A stretch of 64,000 bases of DNA from Paenibacillus sp. FSL H8-0332 (GCF_037963835.1 NZ_CP150145.1:5828001-5892000); one strand, 5' to 3'; positions 26,673 to 35,627 are shown, counted from the stretch's first letter. Numbers and translations: made by a program. Notes: generated from the sequence alone by a model not told the origin.

Positions 26673-26990
26673 TTATTGATGTTTGGCAACGATATTCTTA
26701 AGGGAATCCTTGGAGTTCAGTCCTACGACTTTGTCCACAGGCTGACCGTCTTTGAAGAAGATCAGAGTAGGAATACTCATTACTCCAAAACGGGAAGCTG
26801 TCTCAGGATTCTCATCTACATTCAATTTAGCGATCTTCACATCGTCACCCAGCTCGGTGGACAATTCCTCGAGAATAGGGGCAAGCATTTTGCAAGGGCC
26901 GCACCAAGGTGCCCAGAAATCTACTACTACAGTACCTTGACCTTCCACTTCGTTCACGAAGGATTGGTCAGACACGTTTACGATAGCCAT
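26673..26990 (-). CDS. trxA: Thioredoxin
   Basis: A 105-residue cytoplasmic thioredoxin with the classical active site WAPWCGPCK and the cis-proline loop (MSIPTLIFFKDG), followed by the C-terminal helix. It reduces protein disulfides for ribonucleotide reductase and other partners. The start is the ATG at 26990, nine bases after GAGGAGG. An upstream in-frame ATG overlaps the ribosome site. It is followed by its own strong terminator, so it is monocistronic. Confidence 0.96.
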   Translation of the reverse strand: MAIVNVSDQSFVNEVEGQGTVVVDFWAPWCGPCKMLAPILEELSTELGDDVKIAKLNVDENPETASRFGVMSIPTLIFFKDGQPVDKVVGLNSKDSLKNIVAKHQ

Positions 26991-27231
26991 GATATTGTTC
27001 CTCCTCAAAAAGTTTTGTTGAGCTTAAGCTGTACGAAATAACTTCCGCTTCTATTAGCCTGAGCCAAGTCCGCAGAATTTACTCCGAGATCATAGCGGGA
27101 TAAAATGCTTCATGTAATATGATAACCAAATTATCATTTACCGACACATCCCCAGTATAACATAAATACAATGCATTTGTTATATATTTCGAGAAATTAT
27201 ATTGCATAAAATTAATTTGTCTTTTAACGAT

Positions 27232-27723
27232 TTAGACTTTGTCCCTGAGATTCAGCTTCATAGTCCATGAGGTACCGGCTGTCCCGACATACTCGAAGCC
27301 GAGCTTGTTATATAACCGGACGGCCGCCTGATTCTCCGAATCAACACTGAGCGAAAGTGACGGGTATCCATCGGATAAAGCTTGCTGTATGATGCCCTCC
27401 ATAAGCCTGATTCCCAATCCCTGCTGCCTGTAGTCAGACCGAATAGCAACGCCTAATTCCGGCGTCTGCGCATCCACAAATCCGTAGCCCTGGTTCGTCT
27501 CGTCAAATAGCCTGTACCAGGCAGCACCTGCGGGCTGATTGTCCACCAGTGCGATTACCGCCCTGTCACCTTGTCTCCCCCAATGTTCGTTGTACTTCGC
27601 AATCCCCGGAGAATTCAGCAGCTCACTTCTGGGAGGCTTCCCTTGTTCAATATGAATGGACTCGTAATGCATATCCATAAGAAAATCATATTCCTGCGGT
27701 TCCATAGGTCTTATATGTATCAT
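27232..27723 (-). CDS. GNAT-family N-acetyltransferase
   Basis: A 163-residue acetyltransferase of the GCN5 superfamily. The acetyl-CoA-binding motif A is visible as LGVAIRSDYRQQGLGIRLME, and motif B as LSVDSENQAAVRLYNKLGFE. The ATG has an AAGGGTG site upstream. No neighbour suggests a substrate; it stands alone between trxA and a small membrane protein gene. Confidence 0.88.
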   Translation of the reverse strand: MIHIRPMEPQEYDFLMDMHYESIHIEQGKPPRSELLNSPGIAKYNEHWGRQGDRAVIALVDNQPAGAAWYRLFDETNQGYGFVDAQTPELGVAIRSDYRQQGLGIRLMEGIIQQALSDGYPSLSLSVDSENQAAVRLYNKLGFEYVGTAGTSWTMKLNLRDKV

Positions 27724-27862
27724 AAAATCACCCTTCTATCTTTACATCTTCCCTGCATCTTCGTATACTTGAAGAAAGCGCATTAATTGTCAATGACTTC
27801 TCTCACATGTATAACTGTAACCCACTTCATGCAGTCATGCAACAGCAAGGAGGAAGAAGCGA

Positions 27863-28024
27863 ATGGACGTCAATGTCAACGCACAGGTCCGTGACCCGCG
27901 GGAGCATATCAATGAGGAGCCCCGCAATGATCTCGGTGATCTGCTGGCCGGTTTCTTCGGAATGACCGGCTTCATGACCGTGGTCTTTTTCGGAATGGTG
28001 ATCATCAAGTTTTTGTCTGAATAG
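27863..28024 (+). CDS. Small membrane protein, 53 residues, YqzM-like
   Basis: A short gene with a strong AAGGAGG site before its ATG and a terminator directly after its stop. The protein starts MDVNVNAQVRDPREHINEEP, has a hydrophilic N-terminal half (RNDLGDLLAGFFG) and one hydrophobic helix (FMTVVFFGMVIIKF) ending in LSE. The arrangement, a charged start, an RND motif and one C-terminal helix, resembles the small Bacillus membrane protein YqzM of unknown function. The family assignment is from memory of the pattern and is moderate at best. Confidence 0.7.
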   Translation: MDVNVNAQVRDPREHINEEPRNDLGDLLAGFFGMTGFMTVVFFGMVIIKFLSE

Positions 28025-28041
28025 CTGCGTAGTTGCAGTGT

Positions 28042-28086
28042 CCGGTATTCTTCGCCCAGGCATGGGCAGGATGCCGGGTTTTTTTT
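28042..28086 (+). terminator. Intrinsic terminator after the small membrane protein
   Basis: CCGGTAT pairs with ATGCCGG, and inside it GCCCA pairs with TGGGC. A run of eight T residues follows. It starts 18 bases after the stop of the 53-residue gene, which supports that gene being real. Confidence 0.85.
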
Positions 28087-28192
28087 GCGTTCATTTTGCG
28101 CTCCAGCGGGAATTGCTGAGAATAACATAAATTTACAATTTCATAAAAAGAAAACACATTTTTGTTTCGCAGAAGCCGTGTTACTCTGTATG

Positions 28193-28206
28193 CGAAAGCG
28201 CTTTTA
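28193..28206 (+). promoter_or_regulatory. cre-like site before the GH43 gene
   Basis: CGAAAGCGCTTTTA matches the cre consensus at 12 of 14 positions. It lies 27 bases upstream of the GH43 start codon, a position where bound CcpA would block transcription. Confidence 0.45.
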
Positions 28207-28232
28207 TCTAATAAATGAAGGAGGAAGGAAGA

Positions 28233-29606
28233 ATGAAAAAGCTTGTCAGCCTTGCTGTCGCAGGCTTGTTGGCATCGGCGCTATATTCCCCGGTATCGTT
28301 CGCCGACAACCCTGTTGTGCAGACCCTCTATACGGCAGACCCGGCCCCGCTTGTATACAATGACACGGTTTACCTGTACACCGGACATGACGAAGACAAC
28401 TCGACCTACTATACGATGAATGATTGGAGGGTCTACTCTTCCAAGGACATGGCGAACTGGACAGATCACGGGTCACCGTTATCCTACAAGGCTTTCAGTT
28501 GGTCGAGCGGAGAAGCTTGGGCCAGCCAGGTCATTGAGCGCAACGGCAAATTCTACTTTTATGTCACGGCAAAAAGCACTTCGCTTGGTCGGCCCGCCAT
28601 CGGAGTCGCTGTCTCGAACAGCCCGACCGGCCCGTTCGTGGACGCCATCGGCAAACCGCTTGTCTCCAGCAGCTGGGGCGATATTGATCCGACAGTATAT
28701 GTAGACAGTGACGGCCAGGCCTACCTCTACTGGGGGAACCCGACGCTGAAATATGTGAAGCTGAACCCGGATATGATCTCATACAACCAGAGTACAGGTA
28801 TTGTTCAAGTGCCTATGACCACAGAGAGCTTCGGTGTGCGAAACGGCAATGCTGACAGACCTACCCTCTACGAAGAAGGACCCTGGTTCTACAAACGCGG
28901 CAGCTTATACTACATGGTCTACGGCGCAAGCGGCATTCCCGAGAATATCGCCTACTCCACCAGCTCTTCGCCTACCGGCCCGTGGAAGTACCGGGGAATT
29001 ATCATGCCCACGCAGGGCGGCAGCTTCACGAATCACCCGGGCATCATCGATTTCAAAGGGCGCTCCTATTTCTTTTATCACAATGGCGCGCTGCCTGGAG
29101 GAGGCGGCTTCACCCGGTCGGTGGCGGTAGAGCAATTCACCTACAACGCGGACGGGAGCTTCCCGATCATCAACATGACAACCGCCGGACCGCAGCCCAT
29201 CGCCACGCTCAATCCCTATGTCAGAACACAGGCCGAAACCAGCGCATGGGCAGCCGGGGTAGAGACCGAGACCACCTCGGATACGGACGGGGGAATGAAT
29301 GTCGGCTTCATCGATCATGGCGATTATCTCAAAATCAAAAATGTGAACTTCGGCGCCGGAGCTGCAGCCTTCGAAGCACGGGTAGCATCGGCAGGCAGCG
29401 GCGGCAATATTGAGCTGCGGCTGGACAGTCCGACTGGAACACTGGTCGGCACCTGTGCGGTCCAGAATACCGGGGGCTGGCAGAGCTGGGTGACCAAGAC
29501 CTGCATGGTCAGCGGAGCAAGCGGGACCCATGACCTCTATCTGAAATTCACAGGCGGCAGCGGGTATTTGTTCAATATGAATTGGTGGAAATTCAGCGCC
29601 AACTAA
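28233..29606 (+). CDS. Secreted GH43 glycosidase with CBM6 module (XynD-like)
   Basis: A secreted arabinan/arabinoxylan/xylan-degrading enzyme of 457 residues. A signal peptide (MKKLVSLAVAGLLASALYSP) ends at SFA-DN. The five-bladed GH43 domain shows the catalytic base Asp in YTADPAPLVYND, the pKa-modulating Asp in WGDIDPTVYVDSDG and the acid Glu in LYEEGPWFYKRG. A C-terminal CBM6 (about 335-457) begins VRTQAETSAW and ends in NMNWWKFSAN. The layout is the same as Bacillus XynD, though the exact specificity is not certain. I use the ATG at 28233; an ATG 18 bases earlier overlaps the AAGGAGG site. It has its own terminator. Confidence 0.9.
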   Translation: MKKLVSLAVAGLLASALYSPVSFADNPVVQTLYTADPAPLVYNDTVYLYTGHDEDNSTYYTMNDWRVYSSKDMANWTDHGSPLSYKAFSWSSGEAWASQVIERNGKFYFYVTAKSTSLGRPAIGVAVSNSPTGPFVDAIGKPLVSSSWGDIDPTVYVDSDGQAYLYWGNPTLKYVKLNPDMISYNQSTGIVQVPMTTESFGVRNGNADRPTLYEEGPWFYKRGSLYYMVYGASGIPENIAYSTSSSPTGPWKYRGIIMPTQGGSFTNHPGIIDFKGRSYFFYHNGALPGGGGFTRSVAVEQFTYNADGSFPIINMTTAGPQPIATLNPYVRTQAETSAWAAGVETETTSDTDGGMNVGFIDHGDYLKIKNVNFGAGAAAFEARVASAGSGGNIELRLDSPTGTLVGTCAVQNTGGWQSWVTKTCMVSGASGTHDLYLKFTGGSGYLFNMNWWKFSAN

Positions 29607-29620
29607 ATCTAAGCATAGCG

Positions 29621-29659
29621 AAAAGGGACCCCGGCCAGATGATGGCGGGGTCCCTTTTT
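29621..29659. terminator. Bidirectional terminator between GH43 and dnaI
   Basis: AAAAGGGACCCCG pairs with CGGGGTCCCTTTT and has A and T tracts on either side, so it can serve both convergent genes. Confidence 0.88.
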
Positions 29660-29710
29660 GCGTTGAAAGTAACTTACCTTGCAATATGCTTAATGCTGCT
29701 ACTGTACCCC

Positions 29711-30670
29711 TTAGCCTCTGGCACTGCCACGCTGGTTCTCCCCATGCAGGGGAATGACGTCCACGAACGGGGCGATCCGGTCCATCAGCCGCTGGCCCTT
29801 GTAGACCTCTTCGCCGTCCTTGCTGGTGATGCTGAGATGCTTCTCCAGCCCGTCCAGCGGATAATTTGAGGTGTAGAAGGTCGGCTTGCGGTTCATCCGG
29901 TAGTTCAGGATCGCTCCGAGCACATGGTCACGCGCCCAGGGATTGAGATTCTCGGCTCCGATGTCGTCGAAGATGAGCAGATCGCAATTCTTCATCGTAT
30001 CGACCATTTCCTTCAGCTTCTGGTTGTCCATCATAATCAGCTTCAGTTCCTCGATGAAATCCGGCATATAAACAATCACGCCACTGTAGCCCGAGATGGC
30101 AAGCTCATGGAGCAGATAGCACATCAGGAAGGTTTTGCCCGTACCGAAGCTGCCCTGCAGATAAATGCCCCGCGAAGTCAGGCCCTCTGCACGTACTGTT
30201 GCTATATAGTCAAATATCTTGTTCACGGCTGAGGCCCGCCGGGGGTCCTTGCCCATAATATCCATCTCATCATATCCGCCGTTCAGTACCCGCTCATCCA
30301 CATAGAAGCTGCGAATCCGCTTGCGGACATTATCCTGATTGTCCTGCGCAATCTTGAGCTTGCACGGCGTCTTGCGTTCATAGAGGTCTGTTACACCATT
30401 CACCGTCTCCACCGTAAGCTTGCTGTAATGCCCCTGGAAATCATTCGGGCAATTCGCCAGGCCGGGGCAGTTCTTACAATGCCGGTCCTCCTCAACATAC
30501 TGGTATAACCGGCTCAAATGCAGCCGCAGCCGGGACTCCTCCAGCTCGGGATGCTCAGCCTGAAGCTCCTTGACCAGGGGATGGTTCAGCAGGGTCTGCT
30601 CCAGGTCACGGGAGCGCTGGCGCAGAGCAGGGTTATTCATCGAACGCAGCACTTCGCCCATGGACTCCAT
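29711..30670 (-). CDS. dnaI: Primosomal protein DnaI (helicase loader)
   Basis: DnaI loads the replicative helicase at the origin and at restart sites in Firmicutes. The 319-residue protein has an N-terminal helicase-binding domain with a zinc-ligand cluster (CKNCPGLANCPNDFQGH). An AAA+ ATPase domain follows with Walker A (GSFGTGKTFLMC), Walker B (DLLIFDDIGAENLN) and sensor regions. A GAGGTG site precedes the ATG. It lies 18 bases downstream of dnaB, the usual Firmicute order. Confidence 0.95.
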   Translation of the reverse strand: MESMGEVLRSMNNPALRQRSRDLEQTLLNHPLVKELQAEHPELEESRLRLHLSRLYQYVEEDRHCKNCPGLANCPNDFQGHYSKLTVETVNGVTDLYERKTPCKLKIAQDNQDNVRKRIRSFYVDERVLNGGYDEMDIMGKDPRRASAVNKIFDYIATVRAEGLTSRGIYLQGSFGTGKTFLMCYLLHELAISGYSGVIVYMPDFIEELKLIMMDNQKLKEMVDTMKNCDLLIFDDIGAENLNPWARDHVLGAILNYRMNRKPTFYTSNYPLDGLEKHLSITSKDGEEVYKGQRLMDRIAPFVDVIPLHGENQRGSARG

Positions 30671-30688
30671 CGCTGCACCTCACTTTCT

Positions 30689-32236
30689 TCAGGGCGTTCT
30701 CAGAACGCCTTTTTTCTTGCTGGCCTTAATCTCGGCCGCTTTCTTCATCATCGCCGCGAATTCTTCTTCCGATACGGTTCCGGCACTGCCGTCATCAAGC
30801 ACAATCGGAATCTCCTGCTTGCCGGAACGGCCACCGCTCTTCGTATACGAACGCTGGCGGGTTCCCGGGGTGCCTGTACCGGAGGAGGCGGAAGCCGCCC
30901 CCTTGCCCTTCACCTTCGACTGGTCGCGGATATAGCGCACGGCCTTCTCGTAAGTATTCACCTGCTTGACCAGCATATTGGAGGCAATCGCCTCCACGAA
31001 GTTGCGGTTCATCCGCTGATCGCCGCCGGAAGCCACCATCGTCATCAGATAATGGATCAGTACATTGATCACTTCGCCGTTCAGCTTATAGTTCAAATCA
31101 ATCTTCTCAAAGATATCCATGAGCTGTCCCGGAACTGCCCCGGGGAAAAATGTCTGCAGCAGCCGTGTATAAGGCTCGTTGCGCAGCATCATATTATATT
31201 GGTGAATGTCGCATTTGGACAGAAATTGCGGAGGCACTTCTACATAAAATTCCATTTCGACCGATTGTTCCACCGGCGCGCCGGAAGGATCACTCTCGTC
31301 AGCGGCAGAACGCAGCGATACCACCTTGGCCGCGGCGATCTCTCTTTTCTCCTGGCGCTTCAGATCCTGGCGGAAATGCTGGCTCGCCTTGTATTGCAGC
31401 GTATCCAGAATCACCTCTCCGTCCGGCGTGAAGACATCGTCCTCATCCAGCAGACGGCACACATCCTGCGGGCCAAGCTCGTATTTGCGGGCCACATAAT
31501 TAATGACGCCCATCTGATTATGGTCAAAACGCAGCTTCTCCACATGCGCACGGTTCACCGATTCACGCGGGAAGCGCAGGATAATATCGCTGTAGGCTAT
31601 ATTCGAATCCGCCTCTTGATTGGTGCCGGGCTGACGCACAGAAGCTACCTCGGCCAGAGCCTGCTCCAGCTCATAGTCGATCACATGGGTGTTCAGCTCA
31701 AAAATATCATAAAAGGGCAGTGAAATATTCTCTTTTCCCATCGACCGCCCGCTCCATTCCTCCGGTTCCCGGTGCCAGAACTGCTCGCGCAGCGACAACA
31801 CGGCGAACTTGCCGATCTTATCCCGGAGCAGCAGCGTCAAATGCTGGGTTGCAAAAAAATCAGCCGGCGACAGCGGCGGCATTAGTTCGTACTCGTACAT
31901 ATAATCATCGTTCTCCGCGGCATACAGCCGGCAGGTCTGCAGCAGTCCCACCGCTTCCAGCCGGGAAGCCTGGTCTACCATATATTTACGGCCCTTCTCG
32001 TTGGGTTCAACGCCCAGCGTCATAAAGAGCCTGCGCTGCTGCTCCACCCCGGAATAACCGATAGATTCAGCCGGAATATGCTCGAACAGCAATCTGTACA
32101 GGCTGATGGCGAATGCGCCTACCATCGGCTGATAGACAGAGCCCAGCATCCGTCCGTCCAGATGGCTTAGACCGAATTCGCGGGAAACGCAGTACCGATG
32201 ATGTTCAGTGAAATGATGCAGGTTGCTCATACGCAT
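30689..32236 (-). CDS. dnaB: Replication initiation and membrane attachment protein DnaB (Firmicute type)
   Basis: The Firmicute DnaB (unrelated to the E. coli helicase of that name) brings the DnaI-helicase complex to DnaA- or DnaD-bound DNA. The 515-residue protein has an N-terminal winged-helix region (LGSVYQPMVGAFAISLYRLL) and a central and C-terminal DnaB_2/DnaD-like domain (TRLLQTFFPGAVPGQLMDIF onward, YEKAVRYIRDQSKVKGK). It ends in a basic Ser/Gly-rich tail. GGGGGAGG precedes the ATG. It forms an operon with dnaI. Confidence 0.92.
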   Translation of the reverse strand: MRMSNLHHFTEHHRYCVSREFGLSHLDGRMLGSVYQPMVGAFAISLYRLLFEHIPAESIGYSGVEQQRRLFMTLGVEPNEKGRKYMVDQASRLEAVGLLQTCRLYAAENDDYMYEYELMPPLSPADFFATQHLTLLLRDKIGKFAVLSLREQFWHREPEEWSGRSMGKENISLPFYDIFELNTHVIDYELEQALAEVASVRQPGTNQEADSNIAYSDIILRFPRESVNRAHVEKLRFDHNQMGVINYVARKYELGPQDVCRLLDEDDVFTPDGEVILDTLQYKASQHFRQDLKRQEKREIAAAKVVSLRSAADESDPSGAPVEQSVEMEFYVEVPPQFLSKCDIHQYNMMLRNEPYTRLLQTFFPGAVPGQLMDIFEKIDLNYKLNGEVINVLIHYLMTMVASGGDQRMNRNFVEAIASNMLVKQVNTYEKAVRYIRDQSKVKGKGAASASSGTGTPGTRQRSYTKSGGRSGKQEIPIVLDDGSAGTVSEEEFAAMMKKAAEIKASKKKGVLRTP

Positions 32237-32361
32237 CTGCGGATACCTCCCCCTCTTCTATACGATATACGAAATCATATAGATTTCTATTCTATCACAA
32301 AACACCCGGCCGGAAATGTAAAATAAAGAGGAATCCTTGGCTCTTCTGGCGGAAAAAGCAA

Positions 32362-32402
32362 GAAAAAACGGCTTCTCCCCGGTAGGAGATTAGCCGTTTC
32401 TT
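32362..32402 (-). terminator. Intrinsic terminator after yuiB
   Basis: AAACGGCT pairs with AGCCGTTT with a smaller inner stem (CTCC with GGAG). On the minus strand it is followed by a run of T residues. Confidence 0.8.
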
Positions 32403-32426
32403 GCTGTACTGCCCTTCAGGCGGCGC

Positions 32427-32723
32427 TTAGAACATTTTGTATCCGCCCAGCCGCAGCTTCTGAATGGTCCAGCCGCTCAGCACCGCTCCGGCAAGACCGG
32501 CTATGCCGGTAAGATAATCCACGATGTGGAAGGTAGAGAGGTGCTCCCATAAGGACATCGCGCTCCGGTCCCAGATGGAGTAGACCACCACCGGCAGAAT
32601 GACAATAACGAAGAGATAGGCGGGAAACCAGGTGGTCTTCATTAGCATATTAAGAATGAAGCCAATGCCGAACATCATCACAAAGAATAAAACGGCCAGA
32701 ACAAACACCGGAATAAATCCCAT
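32427..32723 (-). CDS. yuiB: Membrane protein, YuiB family
   Basis: A 98-residue integral membrane protein with three hydrophobic segments and the C-terminal ending LRLGGYKMF, as in Bacillus YuiB (function unknown). I start it at the ATG at 32723, ten bases after GAGGGG; an upstream in-frame ATG lacks a ribosome site. In Bacillus, yuiB lies close to the NADH dehydrogenase and YumC genes, which are also found here 1.5-4 kb away, supporting the name. Confidence 0.75.
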   Translation of the reverse strand: MGFIPVFVLAVLFFVMMFGIGFILNMLMKTTWFPAYLFVIVILPVVVYSIWDRSAMSLWEHLSTFHIVDYLTGIAGLAGAVLSGWTIQKLRLGGYKMF

Positions 32724-32910
32724 CGTACCGCCATCCCCTCTCTCTATAAAGAACCGCACACCCAAGCTTATATAATAGTAAGTTTACTAGAAAAAATGTA
32801 GCGAAGCAATGAACATTATCGCGCGGAATACCGGGATAAGCCTGAATGGGGGCCTCAGCGTTTGCTCTCTACCGCCCGCTGCGCTACAATGCAAATAGCA
32901 CCCGACCTAT

Positions 32911-32937
32911 GTTCATACATATTTAACGTATGCGAAC
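32911..32937. promoter_or_regulatory. Imperfect inverted repeat upstream of hemQ
   Basis: GTTCATAC and GTATGCGAAC face each other across nine bases, about 60 bases upstream of the hemQ start. It could be an operator, but no known consensus fits. Confidence 0.25.
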
Positions 32938-32993
32938 AGAGAAGATTTTACGCGAAGGAAAATACACCCGATAACTTATAAGGAGTGAACAAC

Positions 32994-33752
32994 TTGAACG
33001 AAGCCGCTTTGACACTGGAAGGCTGGTATGCGCTGCATGACTTCCGCTCGCTGAACTGGACAGCCTGGACGGCAGCCGATGACGAAGAACGGGCAGTTGC
33101 CCTGGAGGAGCTGCATGCCTTCATGCAGGAGTGGGGACCTGTCGAGGAAGCGAAGGAGGGCAGCTCTGCCGCCTATTCCATCGTTGGCCAGAAGGCTGAT
33201 TTCGTGATGATGTTTCTGCGTGAGAGTCTGGAGGCGCTGAATGCGCTGGAGACCGCTTTTAACAAGATTGCCTTTGCCCAATATACGACCAAAGCCTATT
33301 CCTATGTCAGTATCGTTGAGCTCAGCAACTATGCCGCAGGAGGAAGCGCCGGAGACGGCAGCGATCCGATGCTGAATCCGCATGTGGCCGCCCGGCTGAA
33401 GCCTGTTCTGCCGCAAATGAAGCATATCTGCTTCTACCCGATGAACAAGAAGCGCGAGCTTGCCGACAACTGGTATATGCTCGATATGGACAAACGCCGT
33501 GAATTAATGCATTCGCATGGCCTGATCGGCCGCGGCTACGCCGGCAAGGTGAAGCAGATCATCACCGGCTCCGTGGGATTCGATGACTGGGAATGGGGAG
33601 TAACTCTGTTCGCCGAGGACGCGTTGCAGTTCAAGAAGCTCGTCTACGAGATGCGCTTCGATGAAGTCAGTGCCCGCTACGGCGAGTTCGGCCCCTTCTA
33701 TGTCGGCAATCTGCTGACCGAGGAATCGTTTGAAGAGATGCTTAAGCTGTAA
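32994..33752 (+). CDS. hemQ: Coproheme decarboxylase HemQ
   Basis: HemQ (ChdC) converts coproheme to heme b in the Gram-positive coproporphyrin-dependent pathway. The protein of about 252 residues belongs to the chlorite-dismutase-like fold. Conserved elements include the substrate-region segment KAYSYVSIVELSNY, the stretch YPMNKKRELADNWYMLDMDK, and the proximal histidine region RRELMHSHGLIGRGY. A GTG at 32985 is in frame but overlaps the AGGAG site, so the true start is probably the TTG at 32994, eight bases after it. Monocistronic, followed by a terminator. Confidence 0.93.
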   Translation: MNEAALTLEGWYALHDFRSLNWTAWTAADDEERAVALEELHAFMQEWGPVEEAKEGSSAAYSIVGQKADFVMMFLRESLEALNALETAFNKIAFAQYTTKAYSYVSIVELSNYAAGGSAGDGSDPMLNPHVAARLKPVLPQMKHICFYPMNKKRELADNWYMLDMDKRRELMHSHGLIGRGYAGKVKQIITGSVGFDDWEWGVTLFAEDALQFKKLVYEMRFDEVSARYGEFGPFYVGNLLTEESFEEMLKL

Positions 33753-33764
33753 CAGCATAAACGC

Positions 33765-33805
33765 AAATAGACCGCCCCCCTCTAGCAAAGGTATGCGGTC
33801 TATTT
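33765..33805. terminator. Terminator after hemQ
   Basis: AAATAGACCGC pairs perfectly with GCGGTCTATTT over 11 bases around a 19-base loop, 12 bases after the hemQ stop. Confidence 0.75.
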
Positions 33806-33914
33806 GTCGTATCCTGTTTGTCCGAGGCCTACCGCCCTTAAAAGCGGCTATTGCACCCGAGAGCCGCGCTTGCAACACGGCTCTCTTTGCATTGTACGTC
33901 TTTTCTACCTCCAC

Positions 33915-34187
33915 TTATACCGAAGGTTCCTTATCGTCCTCGTCCGCTTCATCCTCATCCCGCAGGCTCTCCAGATATTCAGCCGTCGCCCGGTCACGTG
34001 CGCGGCCCTTATCCTTCAGGCGCTCAATGGCCGGGAGAATGAGAATGTCGATTTCTTTCTGGATATTGTAGGCCAGATCATACCGCGTCTGATCCTCCAG
34101 ATAAGAGCCTACCTCAATCAGAGCGTTATAGCGGTCCAGCTCCTCACGCGTCAATAGTCCGCGAACTTGTACGCTGCAGTGACGCAT
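33915..34187 (-). CDS. Conserved hypothetical protein, acidic tail
   Basis: A 90-residue protein of unknown function. It is mostly helical, starts MRHCSVQVRGLLTREELDRY and ends in a very acidic tail (RDEDEADEDDKEP). Its ATG lies one base after the ndh stop codon, so it is translated by coupling with ndh. No catalytic motif is seen. A role connected to the NADH dehydrogenase is only an inference from position. Confidence 0.7.
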   Translation of the reverse strand: MRHCSVQVRGLLTREELDRYNALIEVGSYLEDQTRYDLAYNIQKEIDILILPAIERLKDKGRARDRATAEYLESLRDEDEADEDDKEPSV

Positions 34188-34188
34188 C

Positions 34189-35382
34189 TTAGAGGAATCT
34201 TCCTTTTTTGAGCACGAGCGGAATACCGCCGATGATGAGCAGGTAGCGCATATCGACTACCTTCTTCAATTGCGCTGCGGTCCAGCCCTTATATGTCTTG
34301 TCGCCTACTACAGCAATTCCCTGGCCCTTGCCCAGCGAAGCTACGGTCCCCTTGTTGCTGAAGGCGAACTTCTTCGGCTGCTGGCTGCGGATGGCCGCTA
34401 CGAGATTATGTGCACAGCACTCTCCCTGCTGCATAGCAATCTGTGCCGTCGGAGGGTACGGACGTCCTTCCGGATTAATCATAAGGGAGCCGTCACCAAT
34501 GATGAAGATGTTCTCATGTCCCGGAGCCCGCAGATATTCGTCTACCTTCACCCGTCCGCGCATAGCTTCGAATCCGGCAGCTTCGATTAGACGGTTCCCG
34601 CGGATCCCGCCGGTCCATACGATTGTGGAGGCTTTGATCTCTTCACCTGTGGCCAGAATCACGCCGCCAGGCAGGCATTCCTTGATCGCTACGCCCATTT
34701 TGAAGGTTACACCCTTCTTGGTGAGTACGGTCATGGCATGCTCAACCAGCTCCGGCGCGAACCCCGGCAGCGCCGTAGGCGCAGCTTCTATATTATAGAT
34801 GTTGACCATGCTTGGATCGACATCAAATTCTTTGCATAGTGCAGGAATCCGGTCAGCCAGCTCCGCTACAAATTCAATCCCGCTGAAGCCCGCACCGCCA
34901 ATGACGAAGTTGATATGCTCCTGTGCATTATTCTCATTCTTGTATTTGGCGAACTGGTACTGGATATGCTCCCGGATCAGCCGCACAGAGTTGATGCTGC
35001 GGATGGTCAGCGCATATTTGTCGAGTCCCGGAATCCCGAACGTTTCAGGCTCACCGCCAAGGGCAATCACGAGGTAATCATACGAGAGCGTTCCATCCTC
35101 CAGAATAACCTTCTTCTGCTGAGTGCGAATCTCCTGCACCGAGGATTTGACAAGATCGATCTTGAACTCATCGATTAATTTGGAGATAGATACGCGTGTA
35201 TGCTCGATGCTGTCCGTGCCCGCTGCAGGCATATGCAGATGGGTCGTGAAATAGTGATATTCATGGCGGTTAACCAGGGTTACATCGGCTTCATTATAAT
35301 TCAAAGCTTTCTGTAGCCTCTGGGCGGTCAAAATTCCTCCATATCCCGCGCCTAAAATAACGATTTTGGGAATACTGCTCAT
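34189..35382 (-). CDS. ndh: Type II NADH dehydrogenase (YumB-like)
   Basis: A single-subunit NADH:menaquinone oxidoreductase of 397 residues on the inner face of the membrane. It has the FAD motif (ILGAGYGGILTAQRL), the NADH-binding Rossmann motif (FVIGGAGFSGIEFVAELA) and the second FAD region (IFIIGDGSLM). A conserved AQIAMQQGE precedes the amphipathic membrane-binding C-terminus. GGAAGGAG precedes the ATG. It is the Bacillus YumB counterpart and lies divergent to the YumC gene as in Bacillus. Confidence 0.94.
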   Translation of the reverse strand: MSSIPKIVILGAGYGGILTAQRLQKALNYNEADVTLVNRHEYHYFTTHLHMPAAGTDSIEHTRVSISKLIDEFKIDLVKSSVQEIRTQQKKVILEDGTLSYDYLVIALGGEPETFGIPGLDKYALTIRSINSVRLIREHIQYQFAKYKNENNAQEHINFVIGGAGFSGIEFVAELADRIPALCKEFDVDPSMVNIYNIEAAPTALPGFAPELVEHAMTVLTKKGVTFKMGVAIKECLPGGVILATGEEIKASTIVWTGGIRGNRLIEAAGFEAMRGRVKVDEYLRAPGHENIFIIGDGSLMINPEGRPYPPTAQIAMQQGECCAHNLVAAIRSQQPKKFAFSNKGTVASLGKGQGIAVVGDKTYKGWTAAQLKKVVDMRYLLIIGGIPLVLKKGRFL

Positions 35383-35520
35383 GTTCCGGCTCCTTCCAAC
35401 AGGTGAATCTGTCTATGTGTTATTTTTTGTTAAAAAATCAGGTTTCTTTTGTGAATTTATACACTTAAATTCAGAAGAATTTCCAATAAAACTTAAAGGA
35501 TTTCTAAAATAACCATATCC

Positions 35521-35549
35521 ATTGTAAACCTTAGTATCGTTTTAATCAA
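35521..35549 (-). promoter_or_regulatory. Candidate promoter of ndh
   Basis: On the minus strand TTGATT and TACAAT are separated by 17 bases, giving a leader of about 130 bases. A Rex-like half-site (TTGTGAA at 35448-35454) lies in the leader, but its second half is poor. Confidence 0.5.
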
Positions 35550-35598
35550 ATATAATCATACAACAAAATGTCACACTTTTTCATTAAAATCAAGGCCT

Positions 35599-35627
35599 TT
35601 GCAGGCAGGTGTCACTATGTTTATAAT
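35599..35627 (+). promoter_or_regulatory. Promoter of the yumC-type gene
   Basis: TTGCAG and a perfect TATAAT are separated by 17 bases, about 55 bases upstream of the ATG. Confidence 0.65.

Noticed and set aside
30518..31723. A 401-codon open frame opposite dnaB and dnaI
   Set aside because: It spans two well-identified genes on the other strand and has no domain pattern.
35446..35470. Rex box upstream of ndh
   Set aside because: The first half TTGTGAA is perfect but the second half matches only four of seven positions, so it is not reported as a site.
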